Source: Sideroxydans sp. CL21 (lineage in GTDB: Bacteria; Pseudomonadota; Gammaproteobacteria; Burkholderiales; Gallionellaceae). Taken from it: a stretch of 64,000 bases of DNA. A model generated the notes under the pieces. The model made no database searches. It was not told the DNA's origin and saw only the letters and a list, made by a program, of their open reading frames with translations. The position numbers and the translations under genes were made by a program. The DNA lies in assembly GCF_902459525.1 (NCBI RefSeq), contig NZ_LR699166.1, positions 2,430,501-2,494,500 of the forward strand. Direction: 5' to 3'. Within the stretch, counting starts at the first letter, position 1. Every line of letters begins with the position of its first letter. This document shows positions 1-8,837 of this stretch, in pieces.

Positions 1-1
1 C

Positions 2-883
2 CCTGTGTTTTTCGTGGATGATGATACGGAAGCCGACCGCAAAGCCGAGGCGACCCTTGAAGCCATCGCCCGCGCCACCGGCTTCCGCGAGGTGAGTTTT
101 CAGTATGAACCCATTGCCGCGGCCTATCACTACGAACGCCAGATCGACCGCGAGGAACTGGTGCTGATCGCCGACATCGGCGGCGGAACCTCGGACTTTT
201 CACTGATCCGGCTCTCGCCGCAACGGGCTCGCGTCGCGGATCGGCGCGACGATCTGCTGGCCAACGGAGGCGTGCACATAGGCGGCACCAACTTCGACCA
301 GCAACTGAGTCTGGCCGGGGTGATGCCCCTGCTTGGCTATCGCAGCAAGCTCAAGCGGGGCCTGGAAATGCCCTCCAGCTACTACATGAACCTGGCCACC
401 TGGCACACCATCAATCAAACCTATACACGCCGGACGTGGGCCGACCTGCAGGAACTATATCTGGACACCCAGGCACCTGAAGCCCTGGACCGGCTGTTCA
501 AGCTGATCCGCGAACGCGCCGGCCATTGGCTGGCAATGCAAGTGGAGGAAGCCAAGATCGCCTTGTCCGCTGGCGATAGCGCCATCCTGCATCTGGATCG
601 GCTGGCACCGGATCTGCGCCACACGCTAACCCGTATCGAGTTCGAACAGGCTTCGACGCACTTGGTGGAGCGGATCGGGAGCACCCTGAGCGCTTTGCTG
701 GCAAAGGCCGATGTGCATTGCGAGAGAGTAGATACGGTGTTTTTCACGGGCGGCGCCAGCGGAGTGCCATTGCTGCGCGAACATATCGCCTCCCTGCTGC
801 CCCAAGCACGTCGCATAGAAGGAGACTTGTTCGGCAGTATCGGCACAGGCCTCGCGGTAGAGGCGCAACGCCGCTTCGGCTGA
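2..883 (+). CDS. Hsp70/actin-fold chaperone, YegD-like (5' end outside window)
   Basis: The reading frame is already open at the left edge, so this is the C-terminal two thirds of a longer protein. Visible Hsp70 ATPase-fold signatures are EPIAAAYHYE, the phosphate-2 loop ADIGGGTSDFSLIRL and, near the C-terminus, the adenosine motif FFTGGASGVPLL. There is no substrate-binding domain after the ATPase fold: the protein ends about 25 residues after the adenosine motif. That matches the short YegD group of Hsp70 homologues rather than DnaK or HscA. Clients are unknown for this group. The GTG at position 5 is internal and not a credible start. Confidence is high for the fold and moderate for the YegD assignment. 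Confidence 0.8.
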   Translation, partial: PVFFVDDDTEADRKAEATLEAIARATGFREVSFQYEPIAAAYHYERQIDREELVLIADIGGGTSDFSLIRLSPQRARVADRRDDLLANGGVHIGGTNFDQQLSLAGVMPLLGYRSKLKRGLEMPSSYYMNLATWHTINQTYTRRTWADLQELYLDTQAPEALDRLFKLIRERAGHWLAMQVEEAKIALSAGDSAILHLDRLAPDLRHTLTRIEFEQASTHLVERIGSTLSALLAKADVHCERVDTVFFTGGASGVPLLREHIASLLPQARRIEGDLFGSIGTGLAVEAQRRFG

Positions 884-1063
884 CGACACCAACCGGCGAC
901 TGCCTCTCGGCCGAAGTGACCCTGGTGGTTTTCTGAAATGCTCCTCGGCTGCGCCTGCCAGAAGGTCTGCTTCAATATTTGAACTCACAATTGCAAACCG
1001 TTTAGCTCCCTGGCGATCGTCAGTTTTGTGCCCCTATTTTGAATAACCCTGCAAACAACTGGC

Positions 1064-1092
1064 TTGACAATAGATAGTTAGCTACCTATTAT
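1064..1092 (+). promoter_or_regulatory. MarR-operon promoter with operator inside the spacer
   Basis: TTGACA (1064-1069) and TATTAT (1087-1092) are separated by exactly 17 bp, a near-consensus sigma-70 promoter. The spacer lies in a 22-bp imperfect palindrome at 1069-1090 (AATAG...CTATT, 18 of 22 positions symmetric, centre TAGTTAGCTA). A palindrome of this size between -35 and -10 is the usual layout for autoregulation by a MarR-family dimer. The regulator gene starts 33 bp downstream. Confidence 0.75.
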
Positions 1093-1124
1093 TGAATTAA
1101 CTCATTCATCTGTGGCCGCGTCCA

Positions 1125-1595
1125 ATGACAACAAATCGAAGGAAAAACGAACTCCAACTGACCAGCGACATCATCCGAGTAGCTCGTATTTATCGCAAAA
1201 AAGTCAGTCGCGCCCTCACTGCCTACGGCATATCAGATGCTCAGGCATTTCCTGTCCTGCATATCGCCCGATTTGGTGGTGGCATGCGCCAAAACATCCT
1301 TGCCGAAGAAATCGGCATGGAAGGCCCGTCCTTGGTGCGGCTACTCGATCAATTATGCGCAAATGGCTTGGTGGAGCGACGCGACGACAGCGGTGACCGG
1401 CGTGCCAAAACACTGCACCTGACCACAGCAGGCGAGGAACTGGCTGTATTGGTTGAGGATGCCCTGGGGAAAATTCGAAAACGCCTGCTGACATCGATCA
1501 GCGATGCCGACTTGAAAGCCACCCTGCGCGTTCTTGCGACATTGCACGCTGAACTGGAAAAGGAAAATATCCTGGTAATTGAGGATAAGAAATAA
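1125..1595 (+). CDS. MarR-family transcriptional regulator
   Basis: This 156-residue protein has the MarR winged-helix layout: an N-terminal dimerisation helix, a recognition region (residues about 60-90, NILAEEIGMEGPSLVRLLDQL) and the wing VERRDDSGDRRAKTLHLT with the DxRxK signature typical of the family. It is the first gene of an efflux operon and very probably represses it, binding the palindrome in its own promoter and releasing on binding an aromatic or phenolic ligand. The ligand is inference from MarR/SlyA relatives next to FUSC pumps. ATG at 1125 follows the promoter directly. Its end is 4 bp from the next start. Confidence 0.88.
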   Translation: MTTNRRKNELQLTSDIIRVARIYRKKVSRALTAYGISDAQAFPVLHIARFGGGMRQNILAEEIGMEGPSLVRLLDQLCANGLVERRDDSGDRRAKTLHLTTAGEELAVLVEDALGKIRKRLLTSISDADLKATLRVLATLHAELEKENILVIEDKK

Positions 1596-1599
1596 GTCC

Positions 1600-3627
1600 G
1601 TGTTTCAGATTAATTGGAAAAACCTGAATTTTTCGGCCGCCACTTTTGGCGCTGCCATGCTCGCGCTCTACTTGAGCATGTGCATCGATCTGCAGCAGCC
1701 CTATTGGGCAATGATGACGGTGTACATCGTCAGCCAGCCGCTCGCTGCCGCTGTGCGCTCAAAAGCCCTGCAGCGGCTGCTCGGTACGCTGCTCGGCGCA
1801 TGCGCGGCGGTGGTCATGGTGCAGAATTTGGTCAATACACCTGTTTTACTTAGCCTGGCGATGGCATTTTGGGTAGGCGGCTGTCTCGCAATTTCGTTGC
1901 TGGATCGTTCTCCGCGCAGCTACATCATGATGCTGGCGGGATATACGGCAGCCATTATCGGATTCTCCAGCGTCAACCAACCAGGCGAAATATTCACCCT
2001 GGCAGTCGCCAGGTCAGAAGAAATCGTACTCGGCATCATCTGCGCCACAGTCGTTCACAGCTTGTGGTTTCCCCGCCCGGTTAGTGAAGCTTTGCGCACC
2101 CGCATCCGGAACTGGCTGGGCGAAGCGGATCGCTGGGCTCTGGACATACTTCATAGCGACAATCCTGCTGCGTTGGTAAAAGATCGGGCACGTCTGGCCG
2201 CAGCAGCCAGCGAAATCCACATCATGGCCACGCACCTGCCGTTCGACACTTCGCACTTGCGCGAAACGACAGCTGTCGTGCATGCCCTCCATGACCGGAT
2301 ACTGATGTTGATCCCCATCCTTTCCAGCATGTCAGACAGACTGGCGGCAATGCGCAGCGAACGATCCAGCCTGGACGCCCAGAGCCTCGACGCCATCACG
2401 ATGGTTTCAGAGTGGATAAATGCGAAGAATTCGACTGGCACTTCAAGTCTTCTCATTGAAAAACTGGATTCGATGAGCGCAGCGACCAGCCGAAGCGACT
2501 GGTATTCGCTCAACCAGCTCGGCCTGTTCGCGCGACTGCAGGATCTTGTCAAGGCGCTGGATGAAGGACATGCACTTCTGGTCCATTTAAATGATGCACA
2601 ATCATCACTGCCACCTGCTCTCAGCGAAATCGTCGTCAAGGCCGACGAACGCCCAATGCATAGCGACCCGGGTCTCGCCCTGCTCTCGGGTGCAGCCGCC
2701 ACAATATCCATCCTGATTACCTGTGCGGTCTGGATCGATTTTGGCTGGACCGAAGGAGGCGCAAGCGCCATGCTCGCAGCCATACTCAGCTGCCTGTTTG
2801 CAGCCATGGATGACCCGACACCGGCCATGAAAACATTCGGTATTTCACTGCTCATCGCAGTTCCGCTTGCCGCCATCTATCTGTTCATTATTCTTCCAGC
2901 CATCGACAGCTTTCCGATGTTGGTAATAGCCTTGGCTCCAACCATGCTGACTGTAGGTGTGGTCATGCTTAACCCTCACAGGGCACTACTGTCATTAGTA
3001 ACACTGCTCAACTTTTGCAACGCCATGGCCATTCAGGAGCGTATGAGTACCGACTTCGCCAGATTCCTCAACCTCAATTTATCCATGTTCTTCGGCGTAT
3101 TCACTGCCATCTTTATCACCCGAACGTTACGATCGATGAGCACAGATGCCAGTGCCAGACGTCTTCTTCACCATACCTGGAAAAGCCTGGCGCAATTAGC
3201 CCATGGCAATAGCGAAGAAGAACCTGCGGCATTTGCTTCACACATGGTTGATCGCCTGGGTCTGCTAGTCCCGCGTCTTTCAGCAAGCAAGGACGAAGCG
3301 CTAAGTGGCATCGATGCACTCAATGAATTACGGGTCGGAATGGACCTGGTTGCGCTGCAAAACATCCGGGGCCAGCTACCAACACCTGAAAAAGCCCTTG
3401 TTGATCAACTCCTGCAAGCCATAGGCAAACACTATGCAGCCCGCACTGCCGGCGCTGCTGCCGATGACGGGCAACTTTTGCCAACTCTGGACCGCGCTTT
3501 GCACACCTTGTCATCCAGTCTCCCAGCCAGCGGCGTAAGGGCACTGACCGCCCTTGTCGGCTTGCGCCGCAATCTCTTTCCTCAAGCCAGGTTCGTCTCA
3601 CGCCTTGCCGGGGGTATTGCAAGATGA
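1600..3627 (+). CDS. FUSC-family inner-membrane efflux protein (AaeB-like)
   Basis: About 675 residues with two blocks of membrane helices (roughly residues 10-150 and 360-510), each followed by a soluble region. This is the duplicated architecture of the fusaric-acid/aromatic-acid exporter (FUSC, AaeB) family. The early motif QQPYWAMMTVYIVSQP is typical of the first FUSC block. It should act as the inner-membrane pump of the tripartite system encoded here. GTG at 1600 is chosen because GAGGA lies upstream at 1581 and the regulator ends at 1595. A TTG at 1579 in the same frame would overlap the regulator. The stop overlaps the next start by 4 bp, so translation is coupled. Confidence 0.85.
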   Translation: MFQINWKNLNFSAATFGAAMLALYLSMCIDLQQPYWAMMTVYIVSQPLAAAVRSKALQRLLGTLLGACAAVVMVQNLVNTPVLLSLAMAFWVGGCLAISLLDRSPRSYIMMLAGYTAAIIGFSSVNQPGEIFTLAVARSEEIVLGIICATVVHSLWFPRPVSEALRTRIRNWLGEADRWALDILHSDNPAALVKDRARLAAAASEIHIMATHLPFDTSHLRETTAVVHALHDRILMLIPILSSMSDRLAAMRSERSSLDAQSLDAITMVSEWINAKNSTGTSSLLIEKLDSMSAATSRSDWYSLNQLGLFARLQDLVKALDEGHALLVHLNDAQSSLPPALSEIVVKADERPMHSDPGLALLSGAAATISILITCAVWIDFGWTEGGASAMLAAILSCLFAAMDDPTPAMKTFGISLLIAVPLAAIYLFIILPAIDSFPMLVIALAPTMLTVGVVMLNPHRALLSLVTLLNFCNAMAIQERMSTDFARFLNLNLSMFFGVFTAIFITRTLRSMSTDASARRLLHHTWKSLAQLAHGNSEEEPAAFASHMVDRLGLLVPRLSASKDEALSGIDALNELRVGMDLVALQNIRGQLPTPEKALVDQLLQAIGKHYAARTAGAAADDGQLLPTLDRALHTLSSSLPASGVRALTALVGLRRNLFPQARFVSRLAGGIAR

Positions 3628-3830
3628 GCGATGCCGAAATCTTCGGGATTTATCTGAACTCCGAATTCGTCACCAGCGTAATCGCGCTGATTCTGACCTT
3701 TGCATTGCATCGCATCGTGGTTTTATTCGGATTGAATCGACGCGTATGGCATCAGGCACTGTTCGAAACTGCCTTGTTCGTCATCATCTGGGGCGTAGTG
3801 CTGAACTTTTCCACTTCTTCCATTTCATGA
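3624..3830 (+). CDS. DUF1656 small membrane protein (AaeX-like)
   Basis: A 68-residue protein with two hydrophobic segments (about 16-36 and 44-62) separated by the loop GLNRRVWHQALFE. DUF1656 proteins nearly always sit between a FUSC pump and an HlyD adaptor, as aaeX does between aaeA and aaeB relatives, and this copy fits. It overlaps both neighbours by 4 bp (ATGA at 3624 and at 3827). The function is unproven in the family; a structural subunit of the pump is the likely role. Confidence 0.82.
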   Translation: MSDAEIFGIYLNSEFVTSVIALILTFALHRIVVLFGLNRRVWHQALFETALFVIIWGVVLNFSTSSIS

Positions 3831-4729
3831 ATCTGCATATGTTCAAACCAAATTTAGACAAATTCGGCCGGGTTGCGGTCACGCTGATCCTCGTTGCCAT
3901 TGCTTTGTTTACCCTGCGAAAGATATGGATCTACTATCAAGTGGACCCTTGGACACCGGATGGTCGGGTACGGGCGGACATCGTCCAAATCGCGCCAGAT
4001 GTTTCGGGCATTGTCACCAACCTGTCCGTGACCAACGACCAGCAGGTTAAGCGCGGCCAAGTGTTATTCCAGATTGATCAAGAACGCTATACATTGGCGC
4101 TACGCGAAGCTGAAGCAGCCCTTGTCGCTCAACGCTCCAAGTTCAACCAGGCAAAGCGCGAAGCAAGGCGCGACCAGACTCTCGGTGATCTGGTGGCAAA
4201 AGAAAATCAGGAACAGGGCATATCCAGAGTTGAAGAAGCCGAAGCCGCCCTGTCCCAGGCCGTCATCAACCGCGACCTGGCTGCACTCAACTTGCAACGC
4301 ACCCGCGTTGTCGCACCTACCGATGGTACGCTTTCCGATCTCAGTCTGCGGGTGGGCAACTACGTCAGCGTTGGAAAACCCGTGATGGCATTGATCGATG
4401 CAAACTCGTTCCGCGTAGAAGGCTACTTCGAGGAAACCAAGCTCCAGCATATCGCTGTCGGTCAGGCTGCACGAGTGAAGCTGATGGGTAACCCAAAGCT
4501 TCTGCAAGGGCATGTGCAGAGCATCGCCGCCGGTATCGAAGACCGCGACCGTGCGTCCGGGAGCAACCTGTTGCCCAACGTCAACCCGACCTTCAGCTGG
4601 GTTCGCTTGGCACAGAGGGTGCCGGTGCGCATCGCCCTCGACAACCCGCACGAGGCTGCGCTGATTGCCGGACTCACAGCAACAGTAACAATTCTTCAGT
4701 CCAGCTCCGGCGAAGGCAAGCAACCATGA
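3827..4729 (+). CDS. HlyD-family periplasmic adaptor (membrane fusion protein)
   Basis: A 300-residue adaptor with one N-terminal membrane helix (about residues 15-34), then the lipoyl half GRVRADIVQIAPDVSGIV, an alpha-helical hairpin rich in Gln/Glu/Ala (about 95-175), the second lipoyl half VVAPTDGTLSDLSLRVGNYV and a beta-barrel domain. This is the AaeA/EmrA type that links an inner-membrane pump to an outer-membrane channel. The start ATG at 3827 overlaps the previous stop by 4 bp. A second ATG in frame at 3839 is a possible alternative. The stop overlaps the next gene by 4 bp. Confidence 0.87.
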   Translation: MNLHMFKPNLDKFGRVAVTLILVAIALFTLRKIWIYYQVDPWTPDGRVRADIVQIAPDVSGIVTNLSVTNDQQVKRGQVLFQIDQERYTLALREAEAALVAQRSKFNQAKREARRDQTLGDLVAKENQEQGISRVEEAEAALSQAVINRDLAALNLQRTRVVAPTDGTLSDLSLRVGNYVSVGKPVMALIDANSFRVEGYFEETKLQHIAVGQAARVKLMGNPKLLQGHVQSIAAGIEDRDRASGSNLLPNVNPTFSWVRLAQRVPVRIALDNPHEAALIAGLTATVTILQSSSGEGKQP

Positions 4730-6186
4730 ACGCAAGGATTCCGTTGGGGGGCACTCTGATCCTCATGCTCGCCGCCTGCACCAACGTAGGGCCGGATTAC
4801 GCCGTACCAGCGCAGGCGAAAATCAACGCGGCGAGTGCCCAGAAGCCATTTATGGGGGCAACCCAGAGCGATCCCGTTCGGGGTAATGCACCCAACGACT
4901 GGTGGAAACAGTATAACGATGAGCAATTGAACCATCTTGTCGAAGAAGCCCTGGCCGCGAATACCGACCTGCGCATTGCGGCTGCCAATCTCGCCCGCAG
5001 CGAAGCAGTGGTAATGGAGGTCAAAGGTGCTGCAGACGTTAAAGCGAGTGCTTCAGCTTCCGCTGTTCGCGCCCGCCAATCCGGCGAGGCGTTTCTCTTG
5101 CCAACCCCCATACCCGTAGAGAATCTGGGCGACGCCGGTGTCAATGTTTCCTACCAGGTTGACCTCGTGGGCGGGTTGAAACGCGCAGCCGAAGCAGCCA
5201 CAGCTGATGCTGAAGCAAGCCGGGCGGCACTCGATCTGGCGCGCATCAGTATCGTCGCCGATGTCGCCCTCGCCTACACAGAAACATGCGCTGCCGGACA
5301 GGAACTGGAGATTGCCCGGCACAGCCTCGATCTTCAGCAACAAAATCAGGATGCAGTCGCCCGTCTGGTTGCCGGAGGCCGCAGGACAGTAGTTGATCTG
5401 CCACGCGCCAACAAACTGGTCGATCAAACCCGATCCAGCATCCCCATCTACACCGCGCGCCAACGCATCGCCCTTTACCAGCTTGCCGTGCTTACCGGCC
5501 ACACACCGGGCGAATATCCACGCGAGATCGCCAGTTGCAAACAGTTGCCGAAATTATCCAGCGCTATTCCTGTGGGCGATGGTGCAGCGCTACTGCGCCG
5601 ACGTCCCGATGTTCGCCAGGCTGAACGCGCCCTTGCCGGAGCCACCGCCCGTATCGGCATAGCCACTGCGGCGCTCTATCCCAACATTACGCTCGGACTC
5701 TCGGACGGTGCCACAGGTATTCTTGAGCATATGGGACAGAAACAGACACAACGTTGGAGCATAGGCCCGCTGATCTCCTGGAGCATGCCGGGCAATCTGG
5801 AAAAAGCCCGTCTGCGCCAGGCTGACGCCAGTACCGATGCTGCTCTGGCCCACTTCGATGCCGTCGTCCTCAAAGCACTGCAGGAAGTCGAAAATACGCT
5901 TACCGTTCTGGCCCGCGACCTCGATCGCAACACCGCACTGCGCCAGGCACGAAATGAAACCGACGAAGCCAGCCGCGAAATACAAACGCTCTACCGGGCT
6001 GGTCGCCTGACCTACCTTGACGATCTCGACGCCCAGCGTAATCTTTCAACTGCCGAAGCCGACCTCGCAACCTCCGATGTGCAAGTGGCAATAGATCAGG
6101 TCAAATTATTTCTGGCACTTGGAGGGGGATGGGAAAAAGAGGTTTCTTCAGGGAGTCAGCCGAAACTAACTGACAATGATCGATAA
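4726..6186 (+). CDS. NodT-family outer-membrane efflux lipoprotein
   Basis: 486 residues. The N-terminus is a lipoprotein signal ending in the lipobox LAAC, so Cys would be acylated and anchored in the outer membrane. It continues with the family sequence VGPDYAVP and the WWKQYND motif, then two internally related TolC-type halves of long helices (about 70-270 and 290-470), the second with RRRPDVRQAERALAGATARIG in two parts of that run. It is the exit channel for the pump, adaptor and channel set in this operon. Nothing follows on this strand, so it is the last gene of the operon. Confidence 0.88.
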   Translation: MNARIPLGGTLILMLAACTNVGPDYAVPAQAKINAASAQKPFMGATQSDPVRGNAPNDWWKQYNDEQLNHLVEEALAANTDLRIAAANLARSEAVVMEVKGAADVKASASASAVRARQSGEAFLLPTPIPVENLGDAGVNVSYQVDLVGGLKRAAEAATADAEASRAALDLARISIVADVALAYTETCAAGQELEIARHSLDLQQQNQDAVARLVAGGRRTVVDLPRANKLVDQTRSSIPIYTARQRIALYQLAVLTGHTPGEYPREIASCKQLPKLSSAIPVGDGAALLRRRPDVRQAERALAGATARIGIATAALYPNITLGLSDGATGILEHMGQKQTQRWSIGPLISWSMPGNLEKARLRQADASTDAALAHFDAVVLKALQEVENTLTVLARDLDRNTALRQARNETDEASREIQTLYRAGRLTYLDDLDAQRNLSTAEADLATSDVQVAIDQVKLFLALGGGWEKEVSSGSQPKLTDNDR

Positions 6187-6198
6187 ATGAATGATGGT

Positions 6199-6258
6199 CT
6201 CAACCGTCTGTTTCTCGGCAAAAGAGACGATGGCAATTTTCTGAAAAAAACGGTTGAG
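6199..6258. repeat. 9-bp inverted repeat after the efflux operon
   Basis: CTCAACCGT at 6199-6207 is exactly complementary to ACGGTTGAG at 6250-6258, with a 42-nt loop. The stem is long-range and no T-run follows, so it is not a standard terminator. It lies between the convergent ends of the efflux operon and the defence operon and may still help stop transcription from either side. Confidence 0.3.
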
Positions 6259-6359
6259 CAGCTGGGTTTGATGTCTTCTATCGAATAGCAAACTCCGCCT
6301 TTACAACCGAAGCTGTCAGTTGGCTCTGTTGGCTCACGAAAAGCACAGTTACCAATTGT

Positions 6360-7217
6360 CTAAACGACCAATCTTGAAAGACCGGGATCGTTTCGGAAAA
6401 GCACACACCATTTGGCAACAGCCGACAATTCCGCAGCCGGATGAGTCATCTCGCGCACACGTGCCCGCACTTGGCGAAGTTTTTCCTTGGCTGCTGGATT
6501 ATTGCCCGTACCGCATCGCGCCTTGGCAGTGGTGAAGTCCGCAATCAATGTATCCACCTGCTGCCAGATCTTGCGGCGTGCCTCGGCTAGCGGCACATGC
6601 TCATTGAGCTTAAGCCGCTTGACCGTCTCATGGACACGCTCTTGGTCCCACGCAGAAATACCCGGCATCGGAATGACCTTCCCCTCTTCATCGAAGGCAA
6701 GCAGTGCCACATCGTCGTCGTCAATTGGGTCAAGCAGGTAATGCACTTCAGACTCCTCGCAGGGATGAGCGTAAGTCGAGCGCAATGATCCATCCTTCAG
6801 GGGAAACCAGCCGCCTTTCTTTCGATTACCGACATTGCCGCACAAACGGAAGTTCATGTAATCGAAAGCCAGCCACCAGTAGCCATCTCGCTCTGCGTCG
6901 CCAAGGGACTTGGCTTCTTTCTTTGGACGAAAGTGCTCCACGTCATAGTGAGAGTACAGTTCTCGCACTTCGGAAAACCAGCACTTCCCGGCGGATAATG
7001 CCTGTAGCCACTCTTTCAACGCGCCCCAGTGGGTACTGTTTGCATCAATAAGTGCGTTGCGCTCCTTGCTCTTCCCTGCCGCATCCAATGCGGCCAAGTC
7101 GATCTTCAATTGCTGGGATTTGGCAAACCATGCATCCCACTGCGCCTGTGTCCACGGGGTCCAACCGGGAATATTGGTGTCGGTTGGCAGCTTGTTTTCC
7201 AGATCGATCCAGATCAC
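6360..7217 (-). CDS. ptuB: HNH endonuclease, PtuB/TIGR02646-like (Septu partner)
   Basis: 285 residues. The key motif is YDVEHFRPKK (residues 91-100). The (D/V)EHFRPK core marks the TIGR02646/PtuB group of HNH nucleases found in Septu and in the effector of retron Ec78. A downstream NFRLCGN stretch (122-127) fits the second half of the HNH fold. It should be the nuclease arm of the defence pair with the ATPase encoded just upstream. It starts with GTG at 7217, overlapping the ATPase stop (GTGA), so the two are translationally coupled. The assignment rests on the motif and on the pairing. The anti-phage role is inference from characterised Septu systems. Confidence 0.82.
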   Translation of the reverse strand: MIWIDLENKLPTDTNIPGWTPWTQAQWDAWFAKSQQLKIDLAALDAAGKSKERNALIDANSTHWGALKEWLQALSAGKCWFSEVRELYSHYDVEHFRPKKEAKSLGDAERDGYWWLAFDYMNFRLCGNVGNRKKGGWFPLKDGSLRSTYAHPCEESEVHYLLDPIDDDDVALLAFDEEGKVIPMPGISAWDQERVHETVKRLKLNEHVPLAEARRKIWQQVDTLIADFTTAKARCGTGNNPAAKEKLRQVRARVREMTHPAAELSAVAKWCVLFRNDPGLSRLVV

Positions 7218-8836
7218 AGCTCATCCTCCTCGCGCAATATCTCATCAATGATTTGCGCCGCAATGGCGTCTTGCTCGATCTTCTCCTCTGCGGTCAGTAC
7301 TGGCTTTCTAAACTTGCGGTGCTGCGCCATCTTGCTCACAAATAGCGCATAGTCCGGATCGCGAAAATCGGCGGTGGAAAATCCCAAATCCGCCAACTCG
7401 GCGCTCAAACGGCTCAGTTCGGCATTTTCTTCGGCAGTGCGCGGTTGTTTTACAAACAACTCATTGCGACGGAACAGGCGGCGTTCGGTTTCAATGTCCA
7501 GTGTGGAAGATAGCCCGAACAGATCGCTCTTGAGCAGCCCTGTCACCCCCATCCCCTGCGGATTCTCATCCGGCACATGCACCACGGTGCGCTCACCATC
7601 GCGGCGCAGGATGTGCACCTGCTCGCGCTTGAGGCTGCCGACCATCAGCGGGTCGTGCGTGGTAATCAGGATTTGCGACTCACCTTGCACTAACGATCCC
7701 TTTTCCGGCTCCAGCACCTTTTCGATGTCGTCGAAGTAACGCAATTTCCAGATCGGATTCAGGTGCGTATCCGGCTCGTCGAGCAGGAACAGGCAATGGT
7801 CTTCGCGTGTGATGCGCATCAGCCCCAGCACGGTGAGCATCTGCAACTCGCCCTCGGAAAGCTGCTTGAACTCGATGGCATCGCCTTCCGCGTTGCGCTT
7901 GCGCACATTGATGCGCACTTCTTCCAGCAAGTCGCCGATGTAAGCCGCTTCTGCGTAGCGGAAGAAACGTTCGGGCGTACCCACCTCGCGCCCCAGCTCC
8001 TTCAGCTTCTCGTTACTGGGTACGAAGAGGTACAACAACTCCTGCTTTTCGGGACGGCGGCGGAAATCAATCGCCACCTGCCGGGTCTCCTGCATTGGCG
8101 CCCAAGCCACCTGCCAGAGCTTGTTCAGGAAGCCGCTGACTACTGTGCCGCGCGCCCACCAGAAACGCGCATCGCCCTCGATGTAATCGCGCTCTTCCAG
8201 TGCCCGCGCTGCATAAGGTTTTTTCAATACAAACAGCGCCGACTCAATGGACTCGATGTGCAGCATCTTCAGCAAGTCCTGGAACACCTTGTCATCCGAC
8301 AGCAGGCAAGCCAGCAACACCAACTGGCTGTGCCCACCCCGGCAGTAGAACAAGCGCCGCACCAGATCGTCATCGTCGGAGCGCAACAACTGCTTGTAAC
8401 GCTCCTGATGCGTGCGAAACAAACCCTCGATACGCTCGTTGCGTCCCGAGTAATAGGCGAACACATGCGAAGGCAAATATTCCCGCGCATGCTCAACCAG
8501 AAAACCTTGCGTGCGCTGCTCGCGGTCAATCCACACAAACGGCAAGCCTTGTTCCGCCGTGCGCGCCTCCAGCTTCACTTCATGGCCGCGCAGGCGGTAT
8601 TTCAGCGTGTAATCAAAAGCTGCGGGCTGGTTCAAATCGACATTGCGGAAAATTGTAATCAGCGCCTCGATCAAGTTGGACTTACCCGTGCCATTCTGGC
8701 CGATCAACGCATGGCTGCGGATAGGCTTGGCAGCCTCATCGGCTTGCCCCGGCATGGGTTCCAGTTGCGCCGCAAAATCCATCACCACATCGCGCAGGTT
8801 GCGAAAATGGGGAATTTCCAAATGAAGCAGTTGCAT
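7214..8836 (-). CDS. ptuA: AAA/ABC-type ATPase, PtuA-like (Septu)
   Basis: 540 residues with an SMC/OLD-like split ATPase: Walker A GQNGTGKS (46-53), signature LSEGE (326-330), Walker B LFLLDEPDTHLNP (349-361) and the switch THD (393-395). There is no TOPRIM domain after the ATPase, unlike OLD nucleases. The C-terminal 140 residues are charged and helical. Paired with the HNH protein it fits PtuA of Septu, where the ATPase holds the nuclease in check until phage infection. It begins 1 bp after the hsdS stop, so it is written as part of the hsd operon and not as a separate unit. Confidence 0.82.
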   Translation of the reverse strand: MQLLHLEIPHFRNLRDVVMDFAAQLEPMPGQADEAAKPIRSHALIGQNGTGKSNLIEALITIFRNVDLNQPAAFDYTLKYRLRGHEVKLEARTAEQGLPFVWIDREQRTQGFLVEHAREYLPSHVFAYYSGRNERIEGLFRTHQERYKQLLRSDDDDLVRRLFYCRGGHSQLVLLACLLSDDKVFQDLLKMLHIESIESALFVLKKPYAARALEERDYIEGDARFWWARGTVVSGFLNKLWQVAWAPMQETRQVAIDFRRRPEKQELLYLFVPSNEKLKELGREVGTPERFFRYAEAAYIGDLLEEVRINVRKRNAEGDAIEFKQLSEGELQMLTVLGLMRITREDHCLFLLDEPDTHLNPIWKLRYFDDIEKVLEPEKGSLVQGESQILITTHDPLMVGSLKREQVHILRRDGERTVVHVPDENPQGMGVTGLLKSDLFGLSSTLDIETERRLFRRNELFVKQPRTAEENAELSRLSAELADLGFSTADFRDPDYALFVSKMAQHRKFRKPVLTAEEKIEQDAIAAQIIDEILREEDEL

Positions 8837-8837
8837 C

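Noticed and set aside
7214-8836. OLD-family nuclease (Gabija GajA-like) reading of the ATPase
   Set aside because: No TOPRIM domain follows the ATPase and the partner is an HNH protein of the PtuB type, not a UvrD-like helicase.
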